Source of the DNA: an uncultured Collinsella sp.
GTDB lineage: Bacteria; Actinomycetota; Coriobacteriia; Coriobacteriales; Coriobacteriaceae
NCBI GenBank assembly: GCA_902494245.1
Contig: CABUSR010000043.1
Coordinates: 1-14,384, forward strand
DNA: 14,384 nt
Direction: 5' to 3'
Shown here: piece after piece, positions 12,291-14,384 of the stretch
Numbering within the stretch: position 1 is the stretch's first letter
Layout of the letters: the number at the start of each line of letters is the position of its first letter
Position numbers and translations under genes: made by a program
Notes under the pieces: model-generated
What the model was told of the DNA's origin: nothing
Seen by the model: the letters and a program-made list of their open reading frames with translations, nothing else
Databases searched by the model: none

Positions 12291-13256
12291 ATGGAGCGTG
12301 GGATCTTGACACAAGAATATCGGCATGAACCTGTCATGCTCGGCGAAGTGCTTGAGTCGCTGCAGCTAAAGAGCGGCTCCGTCGTCTGCGACTGCACCCT
12401 TGGCGGTGCCGGCCATTCGGTAAAGATGGCCGCGCAGGTGGGGGAGACCGGCCTTTTGCTCGGCGTCGATCAGGACGACATGGCCCTCGAGGCCGCTGGC
12501 GCCCGTCTGGACCGCGAGGTTCCCGGCGTACCGCACCAGCTGCTGAAGGGCAACTTCGGCGACTTGGACGAGCTGCTTTGCTCGGCCGAGGTGCCCGGGG
12601 TCGATGGCTTCCTGTTCGACTTGGGCGTTTCGTCGCCGCAACTCGATATCCCTGGCAGGGGCTTTTCGTACAACGAGGACGCCCCATTGGACATGCGGAT
12701 GGATCCGGGTAACAACACCTTAAACGCAGCTGAGGTCATCAACACCTATAACGAACACGACCTCGCCCGGATTCTACGCGTCTACGGCGAAGAGAAGTTC
12801 GCCTCGCAGATCGCGCGCGAGATCGTGCGCCGCCGCGAGCATGAGCCGATCGAAACCACAGGCCAGTTTGTCGAGATCATCAAGGCTGGTATCCCCGCTG
12901 CCGCTCGTCGGCATGGCGGACACCCAGCCAAGAAAAGTTTCCAGGCCATTCGCATCGAGGTCAATCACGAACTCGATGTGCTCGAGCGAGGGCTTGACGC
13001 CGCCACAAGGTGGCTCAACCCGGGCGGACGCATCTGCGTCATCTCGTATCACTCGCTCGAGGACCGTATCGTAAAGAACCACTTTAAGGAGATGAGCCAG
13101 GGGTGCACGTGTCCGCCGGAGATTCCGGTGTGCGTGTGCGGCAACGTGCCGATACTCAAGGTCATCACCCGCAAACCCCTGGTTGCCCAACCCGATGAGG
13201 TTGCGCGCAACCCTCGGGCGAGATCAGCCAAGATCCGCGTGGCGCAGCGTCTGTAG
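12291..13256 (+). CDS. rsmH: 16S rRNA (cytosine-1402-N4)-methyltransferase RsmH
   Basis: Methylates N4 of C1402 in the decoding centre of 16S rRNA, using S-adenosylmethionine. Length is 321 aa, as usual. Signatures are EYRHEPVML near the N-terminus, SAM motif CTLGGAGHS (35-43), DLGVSSPQLD (110-119), RGFSYNEDAPLDMRM, QAIRIEVNHEL and SYHSLEDRIVK (252-262). The start may be ATG 12291 or TTG 12306: GGAG at 12293-12296 would serve the TTG with a 9-nt gap, while only a distant AAGG (12275-12278) serves the ATG. It is the second gene of the mraZ operon, and 90 bp separate it from the next gene. Confidence 0.96.
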   Translation: MERGILTQEYRHEPVMLGEVLESLQLKSGSVVCDCTLGGAGHSVKMAAQVGETGLLLGVDQDDMALEAAGARLDREVPGVPHQLLKGNFGDLDELLCSAEVPGVDGFLFDLGVSSPQLDIPGRGFSYNEDAPLDMRMDPGNNTLNAAEVINTYNEHDLARILRVYGEEKFASQIAREIVRRREHEPIETTGQFVEIIKAGIPAAARRHGGHPAKKSFQAIRIEVNHELDVLERGLDAATRWLNPGGRICVISYHSLEDRIVKNHFKEMSQGCTCPPEIPVCVCGNVPILKVITRKPLVAQPDEVARNPRARSAKIRVAQRL

Positions 13257-13346
13257 ACGCGACTGCGCGATATTGGACCTCCCGCTCGTACCACAAACGA
13301 AGCTTAAACACACTACCAACGTACTCGGGATGGGAGGCGGCATATC

Positions 13347-13817
13347 ATGGGCTACAACACTTCAAACGCAGCACTCGCCTATGATATGAACGCCATGCCC
13401 GCCTATCGTGAGGCACCGCAGGCCCCCGTTGCTCCCCGCGAGCAGCGCACACCGCGCTTTGATGTCTACACAGGCGCGGGCCGTCAGGCAAACCAGGCGG
13501 TAAGCCCGGTTTTCATGAGCGTTCTTAAAACGTTTTGCATCATTGCGGCCATCTTCATGACGATCGGTGTCGCCCGTGTGGCGCTCGCCGGCATTACGGC
13601 CCAGGTGCTCAACAGCAACGCCGCGCTTACCAACACGCTCGAGAAGGCGACCGACGAGAGCTCCGACCTGGAGGTCATGCATTCGGTCTATGGTGCCGAC
13701 ACACGCATTCGCGACCTTGCGGGCGCTTATGGCATGGTGGAGCCCAGCGAGAGCGTTACACTTGATTTTTCGCAGGATGCAGCCGCGGGCGCTAGCTCGA
13801 CCGCGACCGCTCAGTAA
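13347..13817 (+). CDS. FtsL-like small division membrane protein
   Basis: A 156-aa protein in the position of ftsL (after rsmH, before the class B penicillin-binding protein). It has a cytoplasmic tail of about 60 residues with many Pro, Ala and Gln, one membrane span (about 62-83), then an Ala/Asn/Leu/Glu-rich helix (84-127) that could form a short coiled coil, followed by DLAGAYGMVEP (123-133), which resembles the segment after the leucine-zipper-like helix in FtsL/DivIC proteins. The C-terminal tail is Ser/Ala-rich. The single-span topology and location fit the divisome scaffold that pairs with DivIC/FtsB, but overall resemblance is weak, so no symbol is assigned. The start follows GGGAGGCGG (13332-13340), 6 nt away. 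The 17-nt gap to the next gene implies co-translation. Confidence 0.75.
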   Translation: MGYNTSNAALAYDMNAMPAYREAPQAPVAPREQRTPRFDVYTGAGRQANQAVSPVFMSVLKTFCIIAAIFMTIGVARVALAGITAQVLNSNAALTNTLEKATDESSDLEVMHSVYGADTRIRDLAGAYGMVEPSESVTLDFSQDAAAGASSTATAQ

Positions 13818-13834
13818 CAAGACGGTAGCTGAGT

Positions 13835-14384
13835 ATGACAAATGACTATCGCCGCGGCTCCGACGGGGGTCGCGGTTCTGGACGTCCCTCATCGCGGGGA
13901 CGTTCTGGTTATCAAGGAACGGGTCGGCCATCTTACAACGCGAGGCCGTCCTATGGCAACGACCCCGCGTCGCGTCTCCGTGGCTCGAGTGGTCCTCAGA
14001 TGCATAACACCAGACCGCGCAAGAGCTCGTCGACCGAATGGCTCACGGGTACGCCGCTGACCCGCCGCAAAGCCGTCATGGGCTTTATCGGGTTTGGCTT
14101 GGGTTTGGGCGTCCTTCGCCTTGCCGACTATCAAATCGTGGAAGCCGATAAGCTACGCGACCGTGCCGATGCACGTCGCTTGCTTGCACAGACGCTGTAT
14201 GCCAAGCGCGGTACCATCTACGACCGTAACGGCAACGTGCTGACGTCGTCGGTCGAATGCCGCAACATCGCCGTGAATCCTCAGCTTATCGAGGACGTTG
14301 ACAAGACGGTATCGGCGCTGGTCAAAGCTACGGGAATCGATAAAAAGACCTGTCGCGAGCTCGTTGAGTCGGATGGCACCTGGG
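13835..14384 (+). CDS. ftsI: Class B penicillin-binding protein (FtsI-like), 5' part
   Basis: The gene runs off the window after 183 codons. A basic, Gly/Arg/Ser/Pro-rich N-terminal tail of about 75 residues (RRGSDGGRGSGRP, SRGRSG) is followed by one membrane span (about 79-95) and the start of the PBP dimerisation domain, with the diagnostic AKRGTIYDRNGNVLTSS (123-139) and NIAVNPQLI. The transpeptidase motifs lie beyond the edge. Location after an FtsL-like gene in a dcw cluster points to the septal transpeptidase FtsI (PBP3). The start ATG 13835 is the earliest in frame after the preceding stop; its ribosome binding site is weak (GGTAG at 13824-13828), so coupling to the upstream gene is likely. 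The disordered basic tail is longer than in E. coli FtsI. Confidence 0.88.
   Translation, partial: MTNDYRRGSDGGRGSGRPSSRGRSGYQGTGRPSYNARPSYGNDPASRLRGSSGPQMHNTRPRKSSSTEWLTGTPLTRRKAVMGFIGFGLGLGVLRLADYQIVEADKLRDRADARRLLAQTLYAKRGTIYDRNGNVLTSSVECRNIAVNPQLIEDVDKTVSALVKATGIDKKTCRELVESDGTW

Overview
This window looks like chromosome from a high-GC Gram-positive bacterium, most likely a Coriobacteriia member of the Collinsella type. The evidence is protein-level resemblance, heavy use of G/C-ending codons, purine-rich ribosome binding sites, an anaerobic arginine-catabolism cluster and an actinobacterial-looking start of a division/cell-wall (dcw) cluster. The genus is an inference; the sequence alone does not prove it. 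All genes read on the + strand.

Region 1 (1-5913) is an arginine deiminase (ADI) cluster. The window opens inside the last 31 codons of one arginine deiminase gene. A strong hairpin and an ArcT-like PLP aminotransferase (248-1372) follow. After a 572-bp AT-rich, repeat-dense control region come a complete arginine deiminase (arcA, 1945-3186), ornithine carbamoyltransferase (arcB, 3292-4287) and a YfcC/DcuC-type carrier likely serving as the arginine/ornithine exchanger (arcD-like, 4435-5913). The visible end of the first arcA is identical over 99 bp to the end of the second, so the cluster seems to carry two nearly identical arcA copies flanking arcT. ArcA makes citrulline and ammonia, and ArcB makes ornithine and carbamoyl phosphate. 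The carbamate kinase (arcC) that would turn carbamoyl phosphate into ATP is not in the window.

Region 2 (5914-8645) begins with a 605-bp stretch without genes. It holds closely packed stems that could form alternative RNA folds, a textbook bidirectional terminator, a degenerate two-copy repeat and a 26-bp perfect inverted repeat. Then come a DUF1846-family protein (6519-8000), a terminator, and a small winged-helix DNA-binding protein (8250-8588) with a structured leader. A paired CCGTTYACC-type motif (pairs 20-21 bp apart) occurs both upstream of arcA and upstream of this small regulator, suggesting a shared regulator.

Region 3 (8646-11475) holds pyrG (CTP synthase) and, 2 nt downstream, xerD (tyrosine recombinase), closed by a very strong terminator.

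Region 4 (11476-14384) is the head of the dcw cluster: mraZ, rsmH, an FtsL-like small membrane protein and the start of a class B penicillin-binding protein (ftsI-like) that runs off the window. Its control region is striking. It has a five-run G-tract with strong quadruplex potential directly upstream of a near-consensus promoter, whose spacer contains a palindrome that recurs in the leader.

The best candidates for something undescribed are regulatory: the paired motif linking arcA to the small regulator, the mraZ control region, the multi-stem RNA region after arcD, and the long palindrome before the DUF1846 gene. No new multi-gene defence or biosynthetic system is evident.
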